A stretch of DNA of 64,000 nt from Excoecaria cochinchinensis. Its lineage: Eukaryota; Streptophyta; Magnoliopsida; Malpighiales; Euphorbiaceae. This document shows positions 14,601-26,200 of this stretch, in pieces. A model generated the notes under the pieces. That model was given only the letters and a program-made list of their open reading frames with translations, was not told the DNA's origin and searched no databases. A program made the translations under genes and the position numbers. The stretch is taken from NCBI GenBank assembly GCA_947683425.1, contig CANTUQ010000347.1:62001-126000 (forward strand), in the 5' to 3' direction. The stretch's first letter is position 1, and the number at the start of each line of letters is the position of its first letter.

Positions 14601-15010
14601 AATTCGTCAGATCACGACGAAGGCAATCCTCGACGCATTGCGACCGGCAGGCTCCCAGTAGCTATTCCGATCACGTTTTCCTGAATTATTCGACCCGGAT
14701 CCAAAATTTCACCACTTTTGGCGATTTCTCGATTTCGGCGATTTCCCCTAGTATAATGCCTTCAGAAGCCCGTAAAAATTCGTCAGATCACGACGAAGCC
14801 AATCCTCGACGCATTGTGACCGGCAGGCTCCCAGTAGCTATTCCGATCAGGTTTTCCTGAATTATTCGACCCGGATCCAAAATTTCACCACTTTTGGCGA
14901 TTTCTCGATTTCGGCGATTTCCCCTAGTATAATGCCTTCAGAAGCCCGTAAAAATTCGTCAGATCACGACGAAGCCAATCCTCGACGCATTGTGACCGGC
15001 AGGCTCCCAG
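11641..15010 (+). repeat. Satellite segmental duplication, copy 1 (offset 4544 bp)
   Basis: A run of rare variants in this block reappears in the same order and spacing 4544 bp downstream: CCTCGAAGC (11828), CCATTCCTCG (12350), GACCTGGATC (12773), CAGAAAACCC (12843), CCGTATCC (13127), GGCTATTTCC (13337), ACCCGGGTCC (13471), ATCGAAAATT (14171) and TCACGTTTTC (14671). Collinearity fails left of about 11640 and right of about 15010. This is one duplication of about 19 monomers rather than independent mutation. Confidence 0.85.
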
Positions 15011-16184
15011 TAGCTATTCCGATAAGGTTTTCCTGAATTATTCGACCCGGATCCAAAATTTCACCACTTTTGGCGATTTCTCGATTTCGGCGATTTCCCC
15101 TAGTATAATGCGTTCAGAAGCCCGTAAAAATTCGTCAGATCACGACGAAGCCAATCCTCGACGCATTATGACCGGCAGACTCCCAGTAGCTATTCCGATC
15201 AGGTTTTCCTGAATTATTCGACCCGGATCCAAAATTTCACCACATTTGGCGATTTCTCGATTTCGGCGATTTCCCCTAGTATAATGCCTTCAGAAGCCCG
15301 TAAAAATTCGTCAGATCATGACGAAGCCAATCCTCGACGCATTGTGACCGGCAGGCTCCCAGTAGCTATTCCGATCAGGTTTTCCTGAATTATTCGACCC
15401 GGATCCAAAATTTCACCACATTTGGCGATTTCTCGATTTCGGCGATTTCCCCTAGTATAATGCCTTCAGAAGCCCGTAAAAATTCGTCAGATCACGACGA
15501 AGCCAATCCTCGACGCATTGTGACCGGCAGGCTCCCAGTAGCTATTCCGATCAGGTTTTCCTGAATTATTCGACCCGGATCCAAAATTTCACCACTTTTG
15601 GCGATTTCCCCTAGTATAATTCCTTCAGAAGCCCGTAAAAATTCGTCAGATCACGACGAAATCAATCCTCGACGCATTGTGACCGGCAGGCTCCCAGTAG
15701 CTATTCCGATCAGGTTTTCCTGAATTATTCGACCCGGATCCAAAATTTCACCACTTTTGGCGATTTCTCGATTTCGGCGATTTCCCCTAGTATAATGCCT
15801 TCAGAAGCCCGTAAAAATTCGTCAGATCACGACGAAGCCAATCCTCGACGCATTGTGACCGGCAGGCTCCCAGTAGCTATTCCGATCAGGTTTTCCTGAA
15901 TTATTCGACCCGGATCCAAAATTTCACCACTTTTAGCGATTTCTCGATTTCGGCGATTTCCCCTAGTATAATGCCTTCAGAAGCCCGTAAAAATTCGTCA
16001 GATCACGACGAAGCCAATTCTCGACGCATTGTGACCGGCAGGATCCCAGTAGCTATTCCGATCAGGTTTTCCTGAATTATTCGACCCGGATCCAAAATTT
16101 CACCACTTTTAGCGATTTCTCGATTTCGGCGATTTCCCCTAGTATAATGCCTTCAGAAGCCCGTAAAAATTCGTCAGATCACGA

Positions 16185-19100
16185 CGAAATCAATCCTCGA
16201 CGCATTGTGACCGGCAGGCTCCCAGTAGCTATTCCGATCAGGTTTTCCTGAATTATTCGACCCGGATCCAAAATTTCACCACTTTTGGCGATTTCTCGAT
16301 TTCGGCGATTTCCCCTAGTATAATGCCTTCAGAAGCCCGTAAAAATTCGTCAGATCACGACGAAATCAATCCTCGAAGCATTGTGACCGGCAGGCTCCCA
16401 GTAGCTATTCCGATCAGGTTTTCCTGAATTATTCGACCCGGATCCAAAATTTCACCACTTTTGGCGATTTCTCGATTTCGGCGATTTCCCCTAGTATAAT
16501 GCCTTCAGAAGCCCGTAAAAATTCGTCAGATCACGACGAAGCCAATCCTCGACGCATTGTGACCGGCAGGCTCCCAGTAGCTATTCCGATCAGGTTTTCC
16601 TGAATTATTCGACCCGGATCCAAAATTTCACCACTTTTGGCGATTTCTCGATTTCGGCGATTTCCCCTAGTATAATACCTTCAGAAGCCCGTAAAAATTC
16701 GTCAGATCACGACGAAGCCAATCCTCGACGCATTGTGACCGGCAGGCTCCCAGTAGCTATTCCGATCAGGTTTTCCTGAATTATTCGACCCGGATCCAAA
16801 ATTTCACCACTTTTGGCGATTTCTCGATTTCGGCGATTTCCCCTAGTATAATGCCTTCAGAAGCCCGTAAAAATTCGTCAGATCACGACGAAGCCATTCC
16901 TCGACGCATTGTGACCGGCAGGCTCCCAGTAGCTATTCCGATCAGGTTTTCCTAAATTATTCGACCCGGATCCAAAATTTCACCACTTTTGGCGATTTCT
17001 CGATTTCGGCGATTTCCCCTAGTATAATGCCTTCAGAAGCCCGTAAAAATTCGTCAGATCACGACGAAGCCAATCCTCGTCGCATTGCGACCGGCAGGCT
17101 CCCAGTAGCTATTCCGATCAGGTTTTCCTGAATTATTCGACCCGGATCCAAAATTTCACCACTTTTGGCGATTTCTCGATTTCGGCGATTTCCCCTAGTA
17201 TAATGCCTTCAGAAGCCCGTAAAAATTCGTCAGGTCACGACGAAGCCAATCCTCGACGCATTGTGACCGGCAGGCTCCCAGTAGCTATTCCGATCAGGTT
17301 TTCCTGAATTATTCGACCTGGATCCAAAATTTCACCACTTTTGGCGATTTCTCGATTTCGGCGATTTCCCCTAGTATAATGCCTTCAGAAAACCCGTAAA
17401 AATTCGTCAGGTCACGACGAAGCCAATCCTCGACGTATTGTGACCGGCAGGCTCCCAGTAGCTATTCAGATCAGGTTTTCCTGAATTATTCGACCCGGAT
17501 CCAAAATTTCACCACTTTTGACGATTGCTCGATTTCGGCGATTTCCCCTAGTATAATGCCTTCAGAAGCCCGTAAAAATTCGTCAGGTCACGACGAAGCC
17601 AATCCTCAACGCATTGTGACCGGCAGGCTCCCAGTAGCTATTCCGATCAGGTTTTCCTGAATTATTCGACCCGTATCCAAAATTTCACCACTTTTGGTGA
17701 TTTCTCGATTTCGGCGATTTCCCCTAGTATAATGCCTTCAGAAGCCCGTAAAAATTCGTCAGGTCACGACGAAGCCAATCCTCAACGCATTGGGACCGGC
17801 AGGCTCCCAGTAGCTATTACGATCAGGTTTTCCTGAATTATTCGACACGGATCCAAAATTTCACCACTTTTGGCGATTTCGGCTATTTCCCCTAGTATAA
17901 TGCCTTCAGAAGCCCGTAAAAATTCGTCAGATCACGACGAAGCCAATCCTCGACGCATTGTGACCGGCAGGCTCCCAGTAGCTATTCCGATAAGGTTTTC
18001 CTGAATTATTCGACCCGGGTCCAAAATTTCACCACTTTTGGCGATTTCTCGATTTCGGCGATTTCCCCTAGTATAATGCCTTCAGAAGCCCGTAAAAATT
18101 CGTCAGATCACGACGAAGCCAATCCTCGACGCATTGTGACCGGCAGGCTCCCAGTAGCTATTCCGATCAGGTTTTCCTGAATTATTCGACCCGGATCCAA
18201 AATTTCACCACTTTTGGCGATTTCTCGATTTCGGCGATTTCCCCTAGTATAATGCCTTCAGAAGCCCGTAAAAATTCGTCAGATCACGACGAAGCCAATC
18301 CTCGACGCATTGTGACCGGCAGGCTCCCAGTAGCTATTCCGATCAGGTTTTCCTGAATTATTCGACCCGGATCCAAAATTTCACCACTTTTGGCGATTTC
18401 GGCGATTTCCCCTAGTATAATGCCTTCAGAAGCCCGTAAAAATTCGTCAGATCACGACGAAGCCAATCCTCGACGCATTGTGACCGGCAGGCTCCCAGTA
18501 GCTATTCCGATCAGGTTTTCCTGAATTATTCGACCCGGATCCAAAATTTCACCACTTTTGGCGATTTCTCGATTTCGGCGATTTCCCCTAGTATAATGCC
18601 TTCAGAAGCCCGTAAAAATTCGTCAGATCACGACGAAGCCAATCCTCGACGCATTGCGACCGGCAGGCTCCCAGTAGCTATTCCGATCAGGTTTTCCTGA
18701 ATTATTCGACCCGGATCGAAAATTTCACCACTTTTGGCGATTTCTCGATTTCGGCGATTTCCCCTAGTATAATGCCTTCAGAAGCCCGTAAAAATTCGTC
18801 AGATCACGACGAAGCCAATCCTCGACGCATTGCGACCGGCAGGCTCCCAGTAGCTATTCCGATCAGGTTTTCCTGAATTATTCGACCCGGATCCAAAATT
18901 TCACCACTTTTGGCGATTTCTCGATTTCGGCGATTTCCCCTAGTATAATGCCTTCAGAAGCCCGTAAAAATTCGTCAGATCACGACGAAGCCAATCCTCT
19001 ACGCATTGTGACCGGCAGGCTCCCAGTAGCTATTCCGATCAGGTTTTCCTGAATTATTCGACCCGGATCCAAAATTTCACCACTTTTGGCGATTTCTCGA

Positions 19101-19554
19101 TTTCGGCGATTTCCCCTAGTATAATGCCTTCAGAAGCCCGTAAAAATTCGTCAGATCACGACGAAGGCAATCCTCTACGCATTGCGACCGGCAGGCTCCC
19201 AGTAGCTATTCCGATCACGTTTTCCTGAATTATTCGACCCGGATCCAAAATTTCACCACTTTTGGCGATTTCTCGATTTCGGCGATTTCCCCTAGTATAA
19301 TGCCTTCAGAAGCCCGTAAAAATTCGTCAGATCACGACGAAGCCAATCCTCGACGCATTGTGACCGGCAGGCTCCCAGTAGCTATTCCGATCAGGTTTTC
19401 CTGAATTATTCGACCCGGATCCAAAATTTCACCACTTTTGGCGATTTCTCGATTTCGGCGATTTCCCCTAGTATAATGCCTTCAGAAGCCCGTAAAAATT
19501 CGTCAGATCACGACGAAGCCAATCCTCGACGCATTGTGACCGGCAGGCTCCCAG
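16185..19554 (+). repeat. Satellite segmental duplication, copy 2 (offset 4544 bp)
   Basis: Second copy of the block at 11641-15010. I saw only a few differences, for example near 14033/18577 (CAGCG versus CGGCG) and near 14635/19179 (CTCGACGC versus CTCTACGC). Just upstream, 15000-15700 matches 11000-11700 at a different offset (4016 bp). The two offsets differ by 528 bp, so three monomers were gained or lost between the blocks. Confidence 0.85.
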
Positions 19555-20427
19555 TAGCTATTCCGATCAGGTTTTCCTGAATTATTCTACCCGTATCCAA
19601 AATTTCACCACTTTTGGCGATTTCTCGATTTCGGCGATTTCCCCTAGTATAATGCCTTCAGAAGCCCGTAAAAATTCGTCAGGTCACGACGAAGCCAATC
19701 CTCAACGCATTGGGACCGGCAGGCTCCCAGTAGCTATTACGATCAGGTTTTCCTGAATTATTCGACACGGATCCAAAATTTCACCACTTTTGGCGATTTC
19801 GGCGATTATAATGCCTTCAGAAGCCCGTAAAAATTCGTCAGATCACGACGAAGCCAATCCTCGACGCATTGTGACCGGCAGGCTCCCAGTAGCTATTCCG
19901 ATAAGGTTTTCCTGAATTATTCGACCCGGGTCCAAAATTTCACCACTTTTGGCGATTTCTCGATTTCGGCGATTTCCCCTAGTATAATGCCTTCAGAAGC
20001 CCGTAAAAATTCGTCAGATCACGACGAAGCCAATCCTCGACGCATTGTGACCGGCAGGCTCCCAGTAGCTATTCCGATCAGGTTTTCCTGAATTATTCGA
20101 CCCGGATCCAAAATTTCACCACTTTTGGCGATTTCTCGATTTCGGCGATTTCCCCTAGTATAATGCCTTCAGAAGCCCGTAAAAATTCGTCAGATCACGA
20201 CGAAGCCAATCCTCGACGCATTGTGACCGGCAGGCTCCCAGTAGCTATTCCGATCAGGTTTTCCTGAATTATTCGACCCGGATCCAAAATTTCACCACTT
20301 TTGGCGATTTCTCGATTTCGGCGATTTCCCCTGGTATAATGCCTTCAGAAGCCCGTAAAAATTCGTCAGATCACGACGAAGCCAATCCTCGACGCATTGC
20401 GACCGGCAGGCTCCCAGTAGCTATTCC

Positions 20428-20544
20428 GATCAGGTTTTCCTGAATTATTCGACCCGGATCCAAAATTTCACCACTTTTGGCGATTTCTCGATTTCGGCGA
20501 TTTCCCCTACGCATTGTGACCGGCAGGCTCCCAGTAGCTATTCC
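20428..20544 (+). repeat. Truncated 117-bp satellite monomer
   Basis: The distance between successive GATCAGG motifs is 117 bp here. CCCCTA is joined directly to CGCATTG, removing 59 bp of the monomer (positions 83-141). It is a simple internal deletion, unlike the recurrent 8, 9 and 17-bp length classes. Confidence 0.85.
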
Positions 20545-21560
20545 GATCAGGTTTTCCTGAATTATTCGACCCAGATCCAAAATTTCACCACTTTTGGCGA
20601 TTTCTCGATTTTGGCGATTTCCCCTGGTATAACGCCTTCAGAAGCCCGTAAAAATTCGTCAGATCACGACGAAGCCAATCCTCGATGCATTGCGACCGGC
20701 AGGCTCCCAGTAGCTATTCCGATCAGGTTTTCCTGAATTATTCGACCCGGATCCAAAATTTCACCACTTTTGGCGATTTCTCCATTTCGGCGATTTCCCC
20801 TAGTATAATGCCTTCAGAAGCCCGTAAAAATTCGTCAGATCACGACGAAGCCAATCCTCGACGCATTGCGACCGGCAGGCTCCCAGTCGCTATTCCGATC
20901 AGGTTTTCCTGAATTATTCGACCCGGATCCAAAATTTCACCACTTTTGGCGATTTCTCGATTTCGGCGATTTTCCCTAGTATAATGCCTTCAGAAGCCCG
21001 TAAAAATTCGTCAAATCACGACGAAGCCAATCCTCGACGCATTGCGACCGGCAGGCTCCCAGTAGCTATTCCGATCAGGTTTTCCTGAATTATTCGACCC
21101 GGATCCAAAATTTCACCACTTTTGGCGATTTCTCGATTTCGGCGATTTCCCCTAGTATAATGCCTTCAGAAGCCCGTAAAAATTCGTCAGATCACGATGA
21201 AGCCAATCCTCGACGCATTGCGACCGGCAGGCTCCCAGTAGCTATTCCGATCAGGTTTTCCTGAATTATTCGAGCCGGATCCAAAATTTCACCACTTTTG
21301 GCGATTTCTCGATTTCGGCGATTTCCCCTAGTATAATGCCTTCAGAAGCCCGTAAAAATTCGTCAGATCACGACGAAGCCAATCCTCGACGCATTGCGAC
21401 CGGCAGGCTCCCAGTAGCTATTCCGATCAGGTTTTCCTGAATTATTCGACCCGGATCCAAAATTTCACCACTTTTGGCGATTTCTCGATTTCGGCGATTT
21501 CCCCTAGTATAATGCCTTCAGAAGCCTGTAAAAATTCGTCAGATCACGACGAAGCCAATC

Positions 21561-21568
21561 CTCGACGC
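21561..21568. repeat. Left 8-bp target-site duplication of the hAT element
   Basis: CTCGACGC, part of the satellite consensus, directly precedes TAGGGGTGTGCAAA and is repeated exactly after the element at 23244-23251. Removing the element plus one copy restores an uninterrupted monomer. An 8-bp duplication is the hAT superfamily signature. Confidence 0.95.
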
Positions 21569-21582
21569 TAGGGGTGTGCAAA
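21569..21582 (+). repeat. hAT left terminal inverted repeat (14 bp)
   Basis: TAGGGGTGTGCAAA, an exact inverted match of 23230-23243. Beyond 14 bp the two arms are only loosely related through AACCGA motifs. Confidence 0.95.
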
Positions 21583-21756
21583 ACCGAACCGAAACCGAAA
21601 ACCGAACCGAACCGAATGTAATTTGGTTTATTTGGTTCGGTTTATTTGGTTTTCGGTTTTTTCGGGTCTAAACCGAAATATAATTTCGGTTATTTCGGTT
21701 CGGTTCGGTTCTTAAATTCAGAAAACCGAAATAACCGAACCGACCGAATTAATCAA
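21583..21756. repeat. Left subterminal AACCGA/TCGGTT repeat arm
   Basis: Many copies of AACCGAA, then TTCGGTT, then AACCGAA again, so that the arm can fold back on itself as well as pair with the right arm. Such clustered subterminal motifs are known hAT transposase binding sites; binding here is inferred. Confidence 0.85.
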
Positions 21757-21779
21757 AACACACCGTTTTGCTCTTATAT

Positions 21780-22016
21780 GCATATATATGTATATTATTT
21801 CTTTCCTTCTTCTTTTCCTTACCTACCTGAACCCTAGCGCAGCTTCTTCACTTTCTAGCACAGCTTCTTCCTTCCTCGCTTTCTGCACTTCTGCCTTCTT
21901 CCTTCTTCCTATTCGATTGTTCGATTCTTCCTATAGCCATGGTAAGTATCTGTTCTACTCTTTTTTTTAATCTTCTCTTTTCATCTGATGATTTGTTTTA
22001 ATTTTTGTTGCTTTAG
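21780..22016 (+). other. Possible captured gene leader: 5' UTR, ATG, first intron
   Basis: A pyrimidine-rich leader contains a telo-box-like AACCCTA (21830-21836) and several CTTCTTC runs. It ends in an ATG (21939-21941) followed immediately by a consensus splice donor GTAAGT (21942-21947). A plausible acceptor CTTTAG ends at 22016, and another, TGCAG, ends at 22765. Leaders with a telo-box and an intron placed directly after the start codon are common in plant ribosomal-protein and other translation genes. I infer that the transposon carries a fragment of such a gene, or else the remains of its own ancestral non-coding first exon. No downstream coding exon is recognisable; joining ATG to the 22765 acceptor gives a stop within two codons. 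Confidence 0.4.
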
Positions 22017-22120
22017 AATAAATGTGGTTGATTTGATTTTCTTTGTGGGTTCTTTGCTGTTTTTTGTGCTTGATTTCCTATATCCCCTTCTTTTCTAACT
22101 AACTGCTGCACGATTTTGTA

Positions 22121-22237
22121 GTTGAGTCCCTGTGTGTTTTTGTAGACAAATATATATATATATAGAGTCCCTGTTTTTGTAGTTGAGTCTCTGTTTTTGT
22201 AGTTGAGTCAACATATATATATATACAGGGACTCAAC
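22121..22237. repeat. 13-bp inverted repeat with internal direct repeats
   Basis: GTTGAGTCCCTGT at 22121-22133 is the exact reverse complement of ACAGGGACTCAAC at 22225-22237. Between them, a TGTTTTTGTAGTTGAGTC unit is repeated and short TA runs occur. It looks like slippage-derived structure inside the hAT element; no function can be assigned. Confidence 0.7.
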
Positions 22238-22315
22238 ATATATATATATATATATATATCAACGGTGGAGGAAAATAATCAAGGGAGAGCCTGAACCATA
22301 TTTTACATATTGTTA

Positions 22316-22318
<3 letters not shown>

Positions 22319-22398
<80 letters not shown>
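22319..22398. repeat. (TA)40 microsatellite
   Basis: Eighty bases of uninterrupted TA inside the hAT element. The neighbouring TA runs (22150-22163, 22212-22224, 22239-22258) are shorter. Open frames of alternating Tyr and Ile across it are artefacts. Confidence 0.97.
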
Positions 22399-22400
<2 letters not shown>

Positions 22401-23076
22401 CTAACAAATAATAATTCAGGAAAAAGGATTAAATAAGTAATAGCTGAAATGTGATGGCAGTGTAGGTTTGAAAGGCAAAATGAAAATGACATAACAGTAA
22501 ATCTTCCATACTCATGAACTACACTAATAATGGTCATTCGGGATTCCATTTTGGCATGAACATATTAATTGAAGACATTAATTAATTTATCCCATTTTAA
22601 TTTATTCTATAGTCAATTTATATTTTCATGATTATTTTTTCTTTTGCTCATATGGAGTCAACTGTTGATACAGTAAAATATTTTTACATTTTTCAATTAT
22701 TTTGTATTGTATTTTTAGAGTTTAATTGAATTTATTTAATTATTATTTGTTTGTATGTAATGCAGGTATAAAAGAGCTTGCTTGGATTTGTTGCAATGTT
22801 ACATATCAAAATTTATTTTATATTTATTTACATGTATATTTTTTTTAAATTGAAGGACATTGAATGTATTATTTAATTAGAATTTATATTGTATCTATTT
22901 TAATATATTTTTTGAGTGTAATTTTATTTAAAATTTATTAGGACTATAATATGAAAATTTGTATATGTTTTTTTCCTTTTAGTTATTTTAATTGGTTTTA
23001 TTTTGTTAAATATAAGTTTATTTAACTTATATGTCCATGTAAATTAATTTTTTTTTTAAAAAAGTCCATATATATG
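22399..23076. other. AT-rich non-coding interior of the hAT element
   Basis: About 680 bp of AT-rich DNA with no convincing reading frame, repeats or RNA gene. The only notable point is a possible splice acceptor TGCAG ending at 22765. Its origin is unknown. Confidence 0.6.
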
Positions 23077-23229
23077 GAGAACCGAACGGACCGAACCGAA
23101 CCGACCGAAATAATTTCGGTCAATTCGGTTTCGGTTTTGAAAAGTTCGGTTCTCGGTTCGGTTCTAAAAATATCAAAATTTCGGTTTTCGGTTTATTCGG
23201 TTCGGTCCAAAATCAAACCGAACCGACCA
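23077..23229. repeat. Right subterminal AACCGA/TCGGTT repeat arm
   Basis: A dense cluster of ACCGAA and TTCGGTT motifs mirrors the left arm and ends next to the right terminal inverted repeat. Confidence 0.85.
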
Positions 23230-23243
23230 TTTGCACACCCCTA
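23230..23243 (-). repeat. hAT right terminal inverted repeat (14 bp)
   Basis: TTTGCACACCCCTA, the exact reverse complement of 21569-21582. Confidence 0.95.
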
Positions 23244-26200
23244 CTCGACGCATTGTGACCGGCAGGCTCCCAGTAGCTATTCCGATCAGGTTTTCCTTAA
23301 TTATTCGGCCCGGATCCAAAATTTCACCACTTTTGGCGATTTCTCGATTTCGGAGATTTCCCCTAGTATAATGCCTTCAGAAGCCCGTAAAAATTTGTCA
23401 GATCACGACGAAGCCAATCCTCGACGCATTGCGACCGGCAGGCTCCCAGTAGCTATTCCGATCAGGTTTTCCTGAATTATTCGACCCGGATCCAAAATTT
23501 CACCACTTTTGGCGATTTCTCGATTTCGGCGATTTCCCCTAGTATAATGCCTTCAGAAGCCCGTAAAAATTCGTCAGATCACGACGAAGCCAATCCTCGA
23601 CGCATTGCGACCGGCAGGCTCCCAGTAGCTATTCCGATCAGGTTTTCCTGAATTATTCGACCCGGATCCAAAATTTCACCACTTTTGGCGATTTCTCAAT
23701 TTCGGCGATTTCCCCTAGTATAATGCCTTCAGAAGCCCGTAAAAATTCGTCAGATCACGACGAAGCCAATCCTCGACGCATTGTGACCGGCAGGCTCCCA
23801 GTAGCTATTCCGATCAGGTTTTCCTGAATTATTCGACCCGGATCCAAAATTTCACCACTTTTGGCGATTTCTCGATTTCGGCGATTTCCCCTAGTATAAT
23901 GCCTTCAGAAACCCGTAAAAATTCGTCAGATCACGACGAAGCCAATCCTCGACGCATTGTGACCGGCAGGCTCCCAGTAGCTATTCCGATCAGGTTTTCC
24001 TGAATTATTCGACCCGGATCCAAAATTTCACCACTTTTGGCGATTTCTCGATTTCGGCGATTTCCCCTAGTATAATGCCTTCAGAAGCCCGTAAAAATTC
24101 GTCAGGTCACGACGAAGCCAATCCTCGACGCATTGTGACCGGCAGGCTCCCAGTAGCTATTCCGATCAGGTTTTCCTGAATTATTCGACCCGGATCCAAA
24201 ATTTGACCACTTTTGGCGATTTCTCGATTTCGTCAATTTCCCCTAGTATAATGCCTTCAGAAGCCCGTAAAAATTCGTCAGATCACGACGAAGCCAATCC
24301 TCGACGCATTGTGACCGGCAGGCTCCCAGTAGCTATTCCGATTAGGTTTTCCTGAATTATTCGACCCGGATCCAAAATTTCACCACTTTTGGCGATTTCT
24401 CGATTTCGGCGATTTCCCCTAGTATAATGCCTTCAGAAGCCCGTAAAAATTCGTAAGGTCACGACGAAGCCAATCCTCGATGCATTGTGACCGGCAAGCT
24501 CCCAGTAGCTATTTCGATCAGGTTTTCCTGAATTATTCGACCCGGATCCAAAATGTCACCACTTTTGGCGATTTCTCGATTTCGGCGATTTCCCCTCGTA
24601 TAATGCCTTCAGAAGCCCGTAAAAATTCGTCAGGTCACGACGAAGCCAATCCTCGACGCATTGTGACCGGCAGGCTCCCAGTAGCTATTCCGATCAGGTT
24701 TTCCTGAATTATTCGACCCGGATCCAAAATTTCACCAGTTTTGGCGATTTCTCGATTTCGGCGATTTCCCCTAGTATAATGCCTTCAGAAGCCCGTAAAA
24801 ATTCGTCAGGTCACGACGAAGCCAATCCTCGACGCATTGTGACCGGCAGGCTCCCTGTAGCTATTCCGATCAGGTTTTCCTGAATTATTCGACCCGGATC
24901 CAAAATTTCACCACTTTTGGCGATTTCTCGATTTCGGCGATTTCCCCTGGTATAATGCCTTCAGAAGCCCGTAAAAATTCGTCAGATCACGACGAAACCA
25001 ATCCTCGACGCATTGTGACCGGCAGGCTCCCAGTAGCTATTCCGATCAGGTTTTCCTGAATTATTCGACCCGGATCCAAAATTTCACCACTTTTGGCGAT
25101 TTCGGCGATTTCCCCTAGTATAATGCCTTCAGAAGCCCGTAAAAATTCGTCAGATCACGACGAAGCCAATCCTCGACGCATTGTGACCGGCAGGCTCCCA
25201 GTAGCTATTTCGATCAGGTTTTCCTGAATTATTCGACCCGGATCCAAAATTTCACCACTTTTGGCGATTTCTCGATTTCGGCGATTTCCCCTAGTATAAT
25301 GCCTTCAGAAGCCCGTAAAAATTCGTCAGATCACGACGAAGCCAATCCTCGACGCATTGTGACCGGCAGGCTCCCAGTAGCTATTCCGATCAGGTTTTCC
25401 TGAATTATTCGACCCGGATCAAAAGTTTCACCACTTTTGGCGATTTCGGCGATTTCCCCTAGTATAATGCCTTCAGAAGCCCGTAAAAATTCGTCAGATC
25501 ACGACGAAGCCAATCCTCGACGCATTGTGACCGGCAGGCTCCCTGTAGCTATTCCGATCAGGTTTTCCTGAATTATTCGACCCGGATCCAAAATTTCACC
25601 ACTTTTGGCGATTTCGGCGATTTCCCCTAGTATAATGCCTTCAGAAGCCCGTAAAAATTCGTCAGATCACGACGAAGCCAATCCTCGACGCATTGTGACC
25701 GGCAGGCTCCCTGTAGCTATTCCGATCAGGTTTTCCTGAATTATTCGACCCGGATCCAAAATTTCACCACTTTTGGCGATTTCGGCGATTTCCCCTAGTA
25801 TAATGCCTTCAGAAGCCCGTAAAAATTCGTCAGATCACGACGAAGCCAATCCTCGACGCATTGTGACCGGCAGGCTCCCAGTAGCTATTTCGATCAAGTT
25901 TTCCTGAATTATTCGACCCGGATCCAAAATTTCACCACTTTTGGCGATTTCTCGATTTCGGCGATTTCCCCTAGTATAATGCCTTCAGAAGCCCGTAAAA
26001 ATTCGTCAGATCACGACGAAGCCAATCCTCGACGCATTGTGACCGGCAGGCTCCCAGTAGCTATTCCGATCAGGTTTTCCTGAATTATTCGACCCGGATC
26101 AAAAATTTCACCACTTTTGGCGATTTCCCCTAGTATAATGCCTTCAGAAGCCCGTAAAAATTCGTCAGATCACGACGAAGCCAATCCTCGACGCATTGTG

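Larger units (their letters stand above)
1..21568 (+). repeat. 176-bp tandem satellite array, left block
   Basis: Head-to-tail satellite with a basic period of 176 bp (GATCAGG recurs at 1, 177, 353, 529). Taking the first monomer as reference, it holds a dyad TCAGG-TTTT-CCTGA (3-16), a BamHI site GGATCC (29-34), a second dyad CCAAAA...TTTTGG (33-53), and three CGATTT sub-repeats (54-59, 62-67, 71-76). The consensus carries 14 CpG sites. Most monomers differ by only a few substitutions; shorter variants of 168 and 159 bp are scattered through the block. The frequent 75-residue open frames cross monomer boundaries, recur because the DNA repeats, and show no sign of being genes. A length near that of a nucleosome repeat and homogeneous megasatellite organisation suggest a centromeric satellite; that role is inference. 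The array was entered by a hAT element at its right edge. Confidence 0.97.
21569..23243. mobile_element. Non-autonomous hAT-type DNA transposon, 1675 bp
   Basis: The element begins TAGGGGTGTGCAAA and ends with its exact reverse complement, and is flanked by an 8-bp target duplication (CTCGACGC), which assigns it to the hAT superfamily. Both ends hold dense AACCGAA/TTCGGTT subterminal repeats, the kind of array hAT transposases bind. Between them lie a possible captured gene leader (about 21780-22016), short inverted and direct repeats, a (TA)40 tract and AT-rich filler. No transposase reading frame, BED zinc finger or dimerisation domain is visible, so mobility would need a transposase supplied in trans. 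The perfect ends and target duplication suggest a fairly recent insertion. Orientation cannot be assigned without a coding region; the captured leader reads on the plus strand. Confidence 0.93.

Noticed and set aside
1..21568. CRISPR-like array because of regular spacing
   Set aside because: The whole 176-bp unit is repeated, with no unique spacers, and the context is plant heterochromatin.
21830..21836. AACCCTA as telomeric repeat
   Set aside because: Only a single copy; it fits a telo-box promoter or leader motif rather than telomere sequence.
22203..22549. Tyr/Ile-rich open frames across the TA tract
   Set aside because: Translation of a (TA)n microsatellite on both strands; not genes.
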